64,000 nucleotides of DNA from Avena insularis (taxonomy: Eukaryota > Streptophyta > Magnoliopsida > Poales > Poaceae). The position numbers were made by a program, and so were the translations under genes. The stretch spans positions 68,802,992-68,866,991 of the forward strand of contig CM042687.1 of NCBI GenBank assembly GCA_023614405.1, given 5' to 3'. The notes beneath the pieces are model-generated. The model was not told where the DNA came from. It was given only the letters and a program-made list of their open reading frames with translations, and ran no database searches. Below are positions 43,425-55,290 of the stretch, piece after piece; position 1 is the first letter of the stretch; each line of letters begins with the position of its first letter.

Positions 43425-46400
43425 TGTAAGAGGTCCCAACCTTTAATAAGGTAGAGATCCCTGTGTTTACAATGCTAGTCCCTGGATCAATAGCTAGCAT
43501 CCACAGTTAAGATATAATATCAAGAAACAAAGGTCATAATACAACTTTATAACCAGGAATAACATAATTTTATTACATCTTACATAGCTCATTTGGCTAA
43601 TACATTACATTGCAGCAGAATATCTATAAGCATGGGGTCCTTCATCTTCAAAGTGCCACAGGCAAACATGTTGGTTGTAGACTTGTAATCCTAATCAATC
43701 AACTTCACTAATATCAAACAAACCCGCAACATAACAAGTTACAGCCACAAGGGTCAATACATTTGGATTGTATTGGCAAGTTTCACTACTATGTAGAATA
43801 TAAGTGGATCCTATCAATACATGCACATTTGGCTAAGTAGGGTTTTAGGCTCATTTGCAGAAAGCAATAATATTTTCCCTATCTTTTTCAAAATAATTTT
43901 GATCTTTTTTCAAAACCTTTCTGAGCTCCTTGGTACACCCCAAGTGCTTCAAGTCTTTGTCAAAATCTTTTGAGCTCCTTGGTACACCCCAAGTGCTTCA
44001 AGTCTTTGTCAAAAAAATTTGAGCTCCTTGGTACACCCCAAGTGCTTCAAGTCTTTGTCAAAAATCTTTTGAGCTCCTTGGTACACCCCAACTGCTTCAA
44101 GTCTTTTGTTGTCACTTTCAAGTTTTACTTTTAGAAATGGGAATGTCGAGATTTCCCATAGCTTCAGGCCTTAGTTGCTCAGTATTGTCCATAACCGGGG
44201 ACACGGCTAAGTACTTAGAATTTTGATCTTCTGCAGAAGTTGTACACTTTACCCACATGACACATTCTCATCTTGATGCCACCAGTGGCCGCTAGATAAG
44301 TACTCACCAAGATGGAGTACTGGCAGATTGAGAATGTGACGAAGTCTTTCCATAGGGTCCTCCCATACAATGCTAGCTTGTCTTCAGGCACCAATGTAGG
44401 GTTCCAAGTTCCCTCATTCCAGTAACCTGAAGGGCCAATGCATGGGTCTTCCACAATGTAATTGACTAAGCCAGTGCCCATTTAGCATGTGGCTGTACAC
44501 GGAAGCCACTGTACGAGAAACATGTTCAATCTCTAAGTCCCTGGGTGGTTTTTCTCTAGTGCACAACAAAAAGAGATTGCCATATAAACATGGTTCCTTT
44601 TGTTGCCACCTTGTCCAACACTTTGAGTATCCTTGTCCACCCAGGTGGTTCATAGAGTACTTGTTTTATTAAATAAAACACAAGTCTTTTCAATCCTTCT
44701 CAAAATCTCAACATGTATCCTTTCTCAAAGATATATAGCAGGGCTAAGCATATTACAACTACATTGTTTTCACTAAGGAATGTATAAGGGTATCCTATTA
44801 GGATTTAGCATAGCAAAATATAGTAGTCCTTATCATGCATGTTTCAAAATCCACTAAGTGTAATGAAAATAGTAGGACTTGGATGATAGTGTCACTTGCC
44901 TTTTTGGTAGAGGATGTTGGTTCACTTCTTGATCTTGCTAATATCACACTCTTCTAACTTCACTACAAAATCAATCAAGCAAACATAGATTCAACTAGCA
45001 TTCCAACCAATATTCAATCAAATTAATCACACATAAAATAATAGAAACCAAGTCATGCATGCAAGCATGCAAAGATAGTTTTATTTGTAAAGATGGTTTC
45101 TACTAGGCTCTAAACATTGTAAGGTCCAAAGTGGACATTTTCTAAAGTGGCAAAACCATTTGCAAAAGGGTTTTATCTATAAACCATTTTTAAATCAAAT
45201 CATTATTTTATGTGGTGGAAAAATGTTTTTAGCAAAGCAACAATTTTATATTGTTCAACAAATAAGTTGTTAATTCACAAAACTTGGTGTTTAGGGTCAG
45301 TAGGTTTGAATCAAAACATTTTCCAAAGGGTTTTCTCAAAAATCATTTCCATATCAAAACCAATATTTTTATTTGACTAGAAATGAGCTAATTCAATTAT
45401 TCAATCCTAATCTTCACCAAATGCATTTTTAAATCCATAAGTTGTTTCCTAGGGTCAGTAAGTTCACAACAAACCATTTTGCAAAGATTTCAACCTCAAA
45501 ACTTTTTGGAATAATTTTTATAACCTAAACAAGCATACACAAGTTTATGCAAAAACAAACAATTTAACAGAAACTTTTTGCTAAACAAATGGCATGGTTG
45601 GCTAGGGCTTGCTTTTCTGAATCCATTGATATAAAATTTGCAAATTTTGGACGTGTGGATCAAAAGTTATGAGGTTTACAAATTTGCATCTAAATCAGAT
45701 TCTAAAATCTGTTTTAAACCAACTAGTGCCACGCGGCACGTTTCTACTGGTCAGTACCGCTTCGCGTGGATCGAGCGATGCAGGCCGTTGGATTAAATTA
45801 CATCGCACGGCGCTGAGATGCTACTTACCCCTTCGTCTAGCTTCTATCGCGTTCGTCCGATCTAGATCCTACGGTCCCTAGCGTGTGACCAAGAGCTAGC
45901 GGCGCTGGCGGCGGCGACTGGCGGCGGAGCTGTCAGACGACGACGGTGGCGACGATACAGGAGGTAGGGAAGGAAGGGGAGATGCTCACCGGGTTCAGGA
46001 GGTCACGGCGATGCTCAACGTGTTGAGATTTCGTCGAGGCGTCTTGGGCGGAGGATTGCTCGCCGGAGACGATGGCGGCGTCAGGCGGTTCTGGTGGTCG
46101 TCGAGGACGACGTTGCAGATCACCCTAAGACAAGATAGGGGCATGGTTAGATGCGGGCGAGTGTGGGATTCACGTGAGCATGATCGGGAGGGCTCGGGGC
46201 GGTCTGGTTTACCAGGGGGAGGTCGCCGGAGAAAGAAGCAGACGCGGCGGCGCTCAGAGGTTGTCGAAGCCGAGGCTCTGGGGCATTCGCGGACGAACGG
46301 GAGGCACTGATAGATGCGCCTGGAACTGGGGATCACTCTCGCGTGCAGTGGGAGGCGGGAGGTGGCGAGGTGTGGCCGGAATTCGCTGGAGAGGCTCGCC

Positions 46401-47528
46401 GGAGCAGTGGCGGTGCAATGCAGAATCAAGGCAGCCTGGTGGCTCACTCGCAGCAGGGTTTGAGGGGAAAGAGAGGGAAGACGCAGGCGGTTAAATGGGC
46501 GCGATTACTGGGAGGAATCAAGGTTGTCTTCAATACGTATTCATCGCCGGTGTTTCTTGTCTGCAACGGCAGGGCGGGGTTTGGGGGTTGAAGACGACGC
46601 TGAGGTGGCAGTGGGGTGCAGGCGTCGGCGAAGGAGGAAGTGTGCGTGGGGTCCGCATCGATCATTTGAGTGGGTCGATTCATGAGTTCAATCGTTTTCA
46701 TGAGGAGGAGAGGAGTTGGGCTAACTGGGCCAGGTGGGCTTAGCTGGGTTGGGTCAAGTTTGTTTTCATTTTTTTTCTTTCTGATTGCTTTTTCTTTTTT
46801 CTATTTGGTTTTCTGTTTTGTTTTTATTCAAAATATTCAAACAACCAAGTGAATTCAAACTTCCACTAAACTTTGCAATGATTTTTGTTCTGTTAATCAA
46901 CACAATTCAAAGTCCAAAACAAAATAATATTTTTATTCTTTTTAGGATCTATTTAATAATTAATTAGACCTTAGTTATTAAATCAAATAGGATTTGATTT
47001 ATTTTTAAAACTCTATTTGAAAACTTAAATAATCCCAAAATCAATTCAGTAAGTATTATTTGAAAATATAAAACACTTGTAAAACTCATTTAAAATAAAA
47101 TAACAAGTTTTAGTGTTTAATTAAAATGGGAAAAGCCTTTACTTTAATAAATTTGGTTTATTAATAAATCCTCATTATTTTATTTAAATAACCCCTTACT
47201 CCTTTAATCAAAACAAAATGTTTTATTTCAAAAGCTTAGCCAAGGTTTAATTTGGCTCTATAAAATAATCCTTATTTATTTTTCTACCTTTGCCTTTGAA
47301 AACCAAATCTTTTTATTAAAAGATCCAAAAATAGTTTTTCTATTTATTCAATATTTTCTTTATTAAATTTTTATCTTTTCAAATCCCTTTAGGATTTGTT
47401 TGATCAAATAGGTTTGAAGGTTTCCAATTGGAATCAAAAAGTTTCTTCTCACCCTGAAAATCAACAAAGTTTTATTTTATTCATTTATTTTTCACATTAC
47501 AAGATTTGGAAAATCTTGGGATGTGACA
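43425..47528 (-). repeat. 3' LTR of the zinc-knuckle element
   Basis: 4104 bp. Contains four 47-bp tandem units, the shared long-LTR motif at 44188-44257, a GC-rich stretch at 45720-46745 that gives many spurious ORFs, and a very AT-rich last 800 bases. Confidence 0.9.
43921..44106 (+). repeat. four 47-bp tandem units in the 3' LTR
   Basis: GAGCTCCTTGGTACACCCCA and the following CTTCAAGTCTTTG recur four times at about 47-bp spacing. The same four-unit array is present in the other LTR (49943-50128). Confidence 0.9.
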
Positions 47529-47541
47529 GGCTACCACCCTT
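47529..47541 (-). promoter_or_regulatory. polypurine tract of the zinc-knuckle element
   Basis: The minus strand reads AAGGGTGGTAGCC, directly before the LTR start TGTCACATCCC. Confidence 0.75.
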
Positions 47542-47660
47542 AAAATAAATCTCGTCCCGAGATTTGGGAAGGCTAGGGTTACAAGTAGGCTCAAAGCATC
47601 TAGGGTACTACCACCCTTAAAAATTTTCCAAGTAAATTACATATTGGCTTGCTTGGGATC

Positions 47661-48719
47661 CTAGGGAAACTTCCCTGGGCAAACATCTGGATAATGTCCT
47701 TTGTCTCCACACTTGAAACATGTGACAAGGCTGAGATCCTTCATAGGCTTGTTTATCTTGTGCTTCATCTTTTCTAGACAGTTGCTTGCATAATGCCCTT
47801 GGTTACCACAGTTGTAACATGTGATAAGTTTGAGTTCTTCACGTATCTCTTGTGGACAGGTTGCTGCATAATGGCCTAGCTCTTTGCAGTTGTTGCACCA
47901 TACCTGACCAATCTCCTTATACTTCTGTTTCTCTGGACATTCACTGGAATAGTGTCCCATTTTTTTGCAATGATTACATTGCACATGGCTTTTGTCCTTC
48001 TTTTTCTTGGGTTTCTCCAATGCTAGGAGTGCTTCTAGTTCATGTTCTTCATATGTTATCTCATAGGTAGGAATGTCTACTGGTTTCTTTGACCTTCTAT
48101 TGCTCTTTGGATAATTCATATGCGTCTTCTTTGGTCCTTTAAATTGGGTTGTATTGCATGGAGGTACAAGTGGAGATTTTCCTTTGTCCTCATCCTTCTT
48201 GGTAGACTTGGATCCCTCTTGATAGTTTGCAATCAGTTGTTGCACTCCACCTTGTTTCCTTTGTTCAACTATGGAATAGATGGGGCATTGGATAGGGACA
48301 TGATTATTTCCTTCACATAGGTAACAAGTAGATTGAGAGGTGGGACATTGGCCAACTAGGTGTTTCTCTTCACAGTTGGGGCATTGATCTCCATGCTCCT
48401 TGGAAGTGTGATCCTTGTCTCCACAAATATTGCAAGCTTTGGTTCCTTCTAGAATAACATCTTTGTCATCCTTGTTGTCACAATCTCCTTTGGAAGAGTT
48501 GCCTTCCATGTTGATCATTTGATCTGTCACCTTATGCAACATTTGGGCTTGGGTTTCCAAAAATCCTTGTAGGGTTGGATCTTCCCCACTGGTGTTGGCT
48601 ATGAATTGAGCTGTCATTTGGTTCAACTGGTTTTGGGTTGATATGAGTTCTCTCATGTTGTCCTCTTGGTTGTTGTTGTTGTCATCAACCTTGATGTTGG
48701 AGTCTCTTAGAGTAGTCAT
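47661..48719 (-). CDS. multi-zinc-knuckle (CCHC) protein of a long-LTR retroelement
   Basis: An intact ORF of 352 residues from ATG at 48719 (MTTLRDSNIK; the frame is open a little further upstream without an ATG). Residues 18-75 are Asn/Gln-rich and helical. Seven Cys/His clusters follow: a C-C-H-H variant at 96, CX2CX3HX4C at 113, and CX2CX4HX4C knuckles at 132, 248, 275, 301 and 334 (e.g. CYNCGNQGHYASNC). A Lys-rich linker (EKPKKKKDK) precedes the last four. CCHC knuckles bind single-stranded nucleic acid in retroelement nucleocapsids. A capsid domain and all pol domains are absent. It may package the element's RNA with help from another element. Expression is not shown. Confidence 0.85.
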   Translation of the reverse strand: MTTLRDSNIKVDDNNNNQEDNMRELISTQNQLNQMTAQFIANTSGEDPTLQGFLETQAQMLHKVTDQMINMEGNSSKGDCDNKDDKDVILEGTKACNICGDKDHTSKEHGDQCPNCEEKHLVGQCPTSQSTCYLCEGNNHVPIQCPIYSIVEQRKQGGVQQLIANYQEGSKSTKKDEDKGKSPLVPPCNTTQFKGPKKTHMNYPKSNRRSKKPVDIPTYEITYEEHELEALLALEKPKKKKDKSHVQCNHCKKMGHYSSECPEKQKYKEIGQVWCNNCKELGHYAATCPQEIREELKLITCYNCGNQGHYASNCLEKMKHKINKPMKDLSLVTCFKCGDKGHYPDVCPGKFP

Positions 48720-49148
48720 CTGTTTGGGTTGAATTGAGATTAGAATAGGCAAAATATTTCTAAGGAATCAATTCTAATCACACACATCACAATTCACACA
48801 AACAATGTGCAAGCAATCACAAACAAACACTCCTTTCAAACACAAGTTTCCAAGCATATTCTTAGGCATCTAAAAATATTTTTGTTACACCACATAAGTT
48901 GGTGGGTTTGTCTTAAACTAAATATGGTGGTCCATCTATATGGTTCACTTGTGATCTTTCCATCCTTCTTGGTTGATTCTTCTTGCATGAGATCATGGTT
49001 TCCTTGGGAAAACTCTTGGTCCCAAAAACTTTAAAGTGATGATGGCTCCTTGTAATTTGTGTTTCCTTAGTCTTCAAATTTTGAGCAAGATTTCTTGTCT
49101 CACTTGTCCTTAGTTATATTCAAGGTTGAAGTCCTTGGTGAAAATGCT

Positions 49149-49220
49149 GAAGATGTTGAAGTCATTAGAGTTGAAGATGTTGAAGTCATTAGAGTTGAAG
49201 ATGTTGAAGTCATTAGAGTT
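49149..49220 (+). repeat. 24-bp minisatellite, three exact units
   Basis: GAAGATGTTGAAGTCATTAG plus AGTT, repeated three times without change, in the leader between primer site and ORF of the zinc-knuckle element. Confidence 0.95.
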
Positions 49221-49431
49221 GATGAAGTCCTTAGCTCATGGTGAAGTCTTTGGCCATGGGGTAGGCTTTATCCATCAAGTTGAAATAGAAGAGATGTAGA
49301 GTCAAAACCAAAATGGTTGAGGAAAGAGTTTACAAGATTGTTTGTAAATAAGTTTTGGAACAAATACAACTCCTATTTTTCTAAGGGGTTTTGTCCAATC
49401 CTAGGTTTACAAATCCTACAGGCAACACAAT

Positions 49432-49443
49432 GCTCTGATACCA
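49432..49443 (-). promoter_or_regulatory. primer-binding site, Met-tRNA
   Basis: The minus strand reads TGGTATCAGAGC, two bases inside the 5' LTR end. Confidence 0.9.
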
Positions 49444-49445
49444 TC

Positions 49446-52400
49446 TGTAAGAGGTCCCAACCTTTAATAAGGTAGAGATCCCTGTGTTTACAATGCTAGT
49501 CCCTGGATCAATAGCTAGCATCCACAGTTAAGATGTAATATCAAGAAACAAAGGTCATAATACAACTTTATAACCAGGAATAACATAATTTTATTACATC
49601 TTACATAGCTCATTTGGCTAATACATTACATTGCAGCAGAATATCTATAAGCATGGGGTCCTTCATCTTCAAAGTGCCACAGGCAAACATGTTGGTTGTA
49701 GACTTGTAATCCTAATCAATCAACTTCACTAATATCAAACAAACCTGCAACATAACAAGTTACAGCCGCAAGGGTCAATACATTTGGATTGTATTGGCAA
49801 GTTTCACTACTATGTAGAATATAAGTGGATCCTATCAATACATGCATATTTGGCTAAGTAGGGTTTTAGGCTCATTTGCAGAAAGCAATAATATTTTCCC
49901 TATCTTTTTCAAAATAATTTTGATCTTTTTTCAAAACCTTTCTGAGCTCCTTGGTACACCCCAAGTGCTTCAAGTCTTTGTCAAAATATTTTGAGCTCCT
50001 TGGTACACCCCAAGTGCTTCAAGTCTTTGTAAAAAATCTTTTGAGCTCCTTGGTACACCCCAAGTGCTTCAAGTCTTTGTCAAAAATCTTTTGAGCTCCT
50101 TGGTACACCACAAGTGCTTCAAGTCTTTTGTTGTCACTTTTAAGTTTTACTTTTAGAAATGGGAATGTCGAGATTTCCCATAGCTTCAGGCCTTAGTTGC
50201 TCAGTATTGTCCATAACCGGGGACACGGCTAAGTACTTAGAATTTTGATCTTCTGCAGAAGTTGTACACTTTACCCACATGACACATTATCATATTGATG
50301 CCACCAGTGGCCGCTGGATAAGTACTCACCAAGATGGAGTACTGGCAGATTGAGAATGTGACGAAGTCTTTCCATAGGGTCCTCCCATACAATGCTAGCT
50401 TGTCTTCAGGCACCAATGTAGGGTTCCAAGTTCCCTCATTCCAGTAACCTGAAGGGCCAATGCATGGGTCTTCCACAATGTAATTGACTAAGCCAGTGCC
50501 CATTTAGCATGTGGCTGTACACGGAAGCCACTGTACGAGAAACATGTTCAATCTCTAAGTCCCTGGGTGGTTTTTCTCTAGTGCACAACAAAAAGAGATT
50601 GCCATATAAACATGGTTCCTTTTGTTGCCACCTTGTCCAACACTTTGAGTATCCTTGTCCACCTAGGTGGTTCATTGAGTACTTGTTTTATTAAATAAAA
50701 CACAAGTCTTTTCAATCCTTCTCAAAATCTCAACATGTATCCTTTCTCAAAATATATAGCAGGGCTAAGCAGATTACAACTACATTGTTTTCACTAAGGA
50801 ATGTATAAGGGTATCCTATTAGGATTTAGCATAGCAAAATATAGTAGTCCTTATCATGCATGTTTCAAAATCCACTAAGTGTAATGAAAATAGTAGGACT
50901 TGGATGATAGTGTCACTTGCCTTTTTGGTAGAGGATGTTGGTTCACTTCTTGATCTTGCTAATATCACACTCTTCTAACTTCACTACAAAATCAATCAAG
51001 CAAACATAGATTCAACTAGCATTCCAACCAATATTCAATCAAATTAATCACACATAAAATAATAGAAACCAAGTCATGCATGCAATCATGCAAAGATAGT
51101 TTTATTTGTAAAGATGGTTTCTACTAGGCTCTAAACATTGTAAGGTCCAAAGTGGACATTTTCTAAAGTGGCAAAACCATTTGCAAAAGGGTTTTATCTA
51201 TAAACCATTTTTAAATCAAATCATTATTTTATGTGGTGGAAAAATGTTTTTAGCAAAGCAACAATTTGATATTGTTCAACAAATAAGTTGTTAATTCACA
51301 AAACTTGGTTTTTAGGGTCAGTAGGTTTGAATCAAAACATTTTCCAAAGGGTTTTCTCAAAAATCATTTCCATATCAAAACCAATATTTTTATTTGACTA
51401 GAAATGAGCTAATTCAATTATTCAATCCTAATCTTCACCAAATACATTTTTAAATCCATAAGTTGTTTCCTAGGGTCAGTAAGTTCACAACAAACCATTT
51501 TGCAAAGATTTCAACCTCAAAACTTTTTGGAATAATTTTTATAACCTAAACAAGCATATACAAGTTTCTGCAAAAACAAACAATTTAACAGAAACTTTTT
51601 GCTAAAAAAATGGCATGGTTGGCTAGGGCTTGCTTTTCTGAATCCATTGATATAAAATTTGCAAATTTTGGACGTGTGGATCAAAAGTTATGAGGTTTAC
51701 AAATTTGCATCTAAATCAGATTCTAAAATCTGTTTTAAACCAACTAGTGCCACGACGCTTTCTCTGGTCGATGCGCTTCGCGTGGATCGAGCGATGCAGG
51801 CCGTTGGATTAAATTACATCGCACGGCGCTGAGATGCTACTTACCCCTTCGTCTAGCTTCTATCGCGTTCGTCCGATCTAGATCCTACGGTCCCTAGCGT
51901 GTGACCAAGAGCTAGCGGTGACGGCGATCGGTGAGCTGTCGAACGACGGTATACTGAGGTAGGGAAGGAAGGGGAGATGCTCACCGGGTTCAGGAGGTCA
52001 CGGCGATGCTCAACGTGTTAAGATTTTGTCGAGGGGCGTACTGGAGCGGAGGGGATTACTCGCCGGAGTCGATGGCGGCGTCAGGCGGTTCTGGTGGTCG
52101 TCGAGGACGACGTTGCAAATCACCCTAAGACAAGATAGGGGCATGGTTAGATGCGGGCGAGTGTGGGATTCACGTGAGCATGATCGGGAGGGCTCGGGGC
52201 GGTCTGATTTACCAGGGGGAGGTCGCCGGAGAAAGAAGCAGACGCGGCGGCGCTCAGAGGTTGTCGAAGCCGAGGCTCTGGGGCATTCGCGGACGAACGG
52301 GAGGCACTGATAGATGCGCCTGGAACTGGGGATCACTCTCGCGGCGATGAGGCGGGAGGTGGCGAGGTGGCCGAATTACCTGGAGAGGCTCACGAGCGAT

Positions 52401-53490
52401 GGCGGTGCAATGCAGAATCAAGGCACTGGTGGCTCACTCGCAGAGGTTTGAGGAAAGAGAGAAGACGCAGTGGCGTTAAATGGGCGCGGCTTTGGGAGGA
52501 ATCAAGGCTCTTCAATCGTATTCATCGCTTGGCTTTGTCCGCAACGCTGTATGGGGTTTGGGGTTGAAGACGACTGAGGTGGTGATGGGGTGCAGGCGTC
52601 CGAAGGAGGGAAGTGTCGGGGTCCGTCATCCGATTGGGTGAGCGGGTCGATGATTCGAGTTCAATCTGTGAGGAGGAGAGGGAGGAAGCTGGGCCCAGTG
52701 GGCTTAGCTGGGTTGGGTCAAGTTTGTTTTCATTTTTTTCTTTCTGATTGCTTTTTATTTTTTCTATTTGGTTTTCTGTTTTGTTTTTATTCAAACTATT
52801 CAAACAATCAAGTGAATTCAAACTTCCACTAAACTTTGCAATGATTTTTGTTCTATTAATCAACACAACTCAAAGTCCAAAACAAAATAATATTTTTATT
52901 CTTTTTAGGATCTATTTAATAATTAATTAGACCTTAATTATTAAATCAAATAGGATTTGATTTATTTTTAAAACTCTATTTGAAAACTTAAATAATCCCA
53001 AAATCAATTCAGTAAGTCTTATTTGAAAATATAAAACACTTGTAAAACTCATTTAAAATAAAATAACAAGTTTTAGTGTTTAATTAAAATGGGAAAAGCC
53101 TTTACTTTAATAAATTTGGTTTATTAATAAATCCTGATTATTTTATTTAAATAACCCCTTACTCCTTTAATCAAAACAAAATGTTTTATTTCAAAAGCTT
53201 AGCCAAGGTTTAATTTGGCTCTATAAAATAATCCTTATTTATTTTCTACCTTTGCCTTTGAAAACCAAATCTTTTTATTAAAAGATCCAAAAATAGTTTT
53301 TCTATTTATTCAATATTTTATTTATTAAATGTTTATATTTTCGAATCCCTTTACGATTTATTTGATCAAATAGGTTTGAAGGTTTCCAATTGGAATCAAA
53401 AAGTTTCTTCTCACCCTGAAAATCAACAAGGTTTTATTTTATTCATTTATTTTTCACATTACAAGATTTGGAAAATCTTGGGATGTGACA
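49446..53490 (-). repeat. 5' LTR of the zinc-knuckle element
   Basis: 4045 bp, colinear with 43425-47528. It is shorter by 59 bases, nearly all lost as many small gaps in GC-rich patches at 51750-51960 and 52340-52705. Confidence 0.9.
49943..50128 (+). repeat. four 47-bp tandem units in the 5' LTR
   Basis: Same array as in the other LTR, with isolated base changes. Confidence 0.9.
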
Positions 53491-53661
53491 TAGGTGCACT
53501 AGTTCGGCAAAGAGATAGTGAAATACAAGTGGTATGGATGATTAAAAGTGGTAATGGTGCCAGAAAAGAGCTTCTGATCGGGAGGAAAAGACTAAAGGCA
53601 AACAGATGGAAGCAAGCAAACATGTAACAGATCTAGTTGTAAACGGTGTTTTAATTCTTAG
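53491..53661 (-). repeat. WHAM/Sabrina-type 3' LTR, second piece
   Basis: Begins TAGGTGCACTAGTTCGGC, the direct continuation of 43424, and ends at the ATTCTTAG duplication of the hAT element. Confidence 0.8.
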
Positions 53662-54229
53662 CAATGGTAAAAAAATCGGTAATCGTTAACTGCTCGGTTG
53701 GCTTGGGAGTAGCAACTAATCGGAATTCGGATGATTAACTGATTTAATCGGTCGGCTATTAATCGGTGCAGCCTACAAAAATTAGCACCTAAAACACGTA
53801 TAAATCCTCTTGCACCTCAACCATCTACCCTTTTAAAGACAGCCTTAATCTCCCGGATGAGATCCTCAAGGCGCTCGAGATCTTGTATCTGAGGTCAGTC
53901 AACTTCTGACGAATCGGTCAAAATGACAAGGAACTGGTTGGTGATGGCGGAAATCAAGCTCCCGGAGGCAGGGATCGAGCGGGAGCTTCGCAAAACCTAC
54001 TTCATTAGGGCGGGCTAGCGGATGGATGGGTGATATGTGTTGATAATTTTGCACCTTTTTTGCCCAAGTGTAGTGGTTAATCGGAAACATACCTAGTAAT
54101 CGGAGTGTCAGGCCTATTAATCGGGATAAACGATTAATACAAACGATTAGTGGTAATCGACACGGTCAGGTCCCTAGTAGCGATTAATCGGCCTATTAAT
54201 CGCTGATTCGGCCTATTTTTTGAACAGTG
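53662..54229. mobile_element. hAT-like non-autonomous transposon, 568 bp
   Basis: The ends are imperfect inverted repeats: CAATGGTAAAAAAATCGG on the left, and CACTGTTCAAAAAATAGG on the minus strand at the right. ATTCTTAG (8 bp, the hAT size) flanks it at 53654-53661 and 54230-54237. The first and last 200 bases contain about ten TTAATCGG-type motifs. The central 200 bases (53820-54010) are less AT-rich and have no motif, perhaps captured sequence. No transposase. Confidence 0.8.
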
Positions 54230-55272
54230 ATTCTTAGAAACAAGGCCTAGGGATCATACTTTCACTAGTGAACACTCTCAATAAATATATTCTCTTCATG
54301 ATACTACCCTGAACTACTCTCCGGTTGGACACTCTAATCCATGTTAGGGCTATAACAGCACTCCTCAAAGTCCGCCTTCCCCATCTATATAACCCCACAC
54401 TGTCACCTTGAGCTCTAGATGGTTCCAACAAACACCACAATTTCATAGAGACAACCAACTCAAAATATACTCATGATAAATATTTATGAACTCTAGCCTA
54501 AGTGCCACCACGGTGTGCACGTTGTCACTTTCACACACATGGGGAGAGTAGAGATCTATTGAAGCACTTGAGTAGCAAGGTAGATCTACTTGATTACAAA
54601 GCTCATGATCACAATATGATCATGCATAGAGAGAGAGATGAGCACATATCTACCGGTAGAGCCCTTAGCCTCGAGGAAGAACTACTCCCTCCTCATCATG
54701 GGAATCAGCAATGGCGATGGAGATGGTGATGGAGATCAATGGAGATGGCTTCGGGGGCACTTCCCTGTCACGGCAGGGTGCCAGAACAGAGACTTCTGTC
54801 CCCCGAATCTCCCCTTCGATGGTGGCGGCACTACGGAGGTTTTCATGGCTTTCTGCCAGATGATATAGGGTTTGTGAGTCGGGGGCTTCTTATAGGCGAA
54901 GGAGGTAAGGTCGCTAGAGGCCCAGGAGGCCCACATCCCCTGGTGGCGCACCCAGGGTGGTCCCACGCCATGGGCCCACCCCTAGGGTGTGGCCACCCTG
55001 GTGCCCTACTCCGTCTCTTCTTCGATTTTCCGTATCGTTCATGGGTAAATATGAAGTTTGGATTTTGTCCCGTCTAATTCCGAGAATATTCATTTTTTAG
55101 CGTTTCTGAAACCAAAACAGCAGAAAACAGGCAAATGGCACTGTGGCATCTTGTCAATAGGTTAGTTCCAGAAAGTGTATAAAAATACCTCAAAGTGTAG
55201 ACAAAACATAAGACAAACGATATAAAACAAGAATGGAGCATCAAAAATTATAGATACGTTTACGACGTATCA
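54230..55272 (-). repeat. WHAM/Sabrina-type 3' LTR, main (5') piece
   Basis: Right end is the LTR start: minus TGATACGTCGTAAACGTATC. Contains AAACAAGGCCTAGGGATCAT and CGAGGAAGAACTACTCCCTC, familiar from Triticeae Gypsy LTRs, and a TATA-like minus CTATAAGAAG at 54887-54896. Confidence 0.85.
54887..54896 (-). promoter_or_regulatory. candidate TATA box in the WHAM/Sabrina-type LTR
   Basis: The minus strand reads CTATAAGAAG, within GC-rich flanks, about 380 bases into the LTR. Prediction only. Confidence 0.4.
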
Positions 55273-55290
55273 AGCATCCCCAAGCTTAAC
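55273..55290 (-). promoter_or_regulatory. polypurine tract of the WHAM/Sabrina-type element
   Basis: The minus strand reads AGTTAAGCTTGGGGATGCT, adjoining the LTR start. Confidence 0.75.

Larger units (their letters stand above)
43425..53490 (-). mobile_element. long-LTR retroelement carrying only a zinc-knuckle ORF, 10.07 kb, minus strand
   Basis: LTRs at 43425-47528 (4104 bp) and 49446-53490 (4045 bp) begin and end TGT...ACA and are nearly identical outside two GC-rich patches. TAGGT flanks the element on both sides (43420-43424, 53491-53495). The Met-tRNA primer site (49432-49443) and a polypurine tract (47529-47541) fix the minus orientation. The 1.9 kb interior encodes one 352-residue CCHC protein and nothing of capsid, protease, RT or integrase. 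In build it resembles non-autonomous LARD-like elements. LTR similarity implies recent insertion. Confidence 0.9.

Noticed and set aside
44215..44672. Identical 88- and 79-codon ORFs in both LTRs (also 50237-50694)
   Set aside because: Same sequence because LTRs are duplicates; no protein similarity; lies on the shared LTR motif and flanks.
45995..46743. Cluster of ORFs (up to 150 codons) on both strands, repeated at 52010-52866
   Set aside because: GC-rich part of a long LTR. The frames are not preserved between the two LTRs because of small gaps, so they are not genes.
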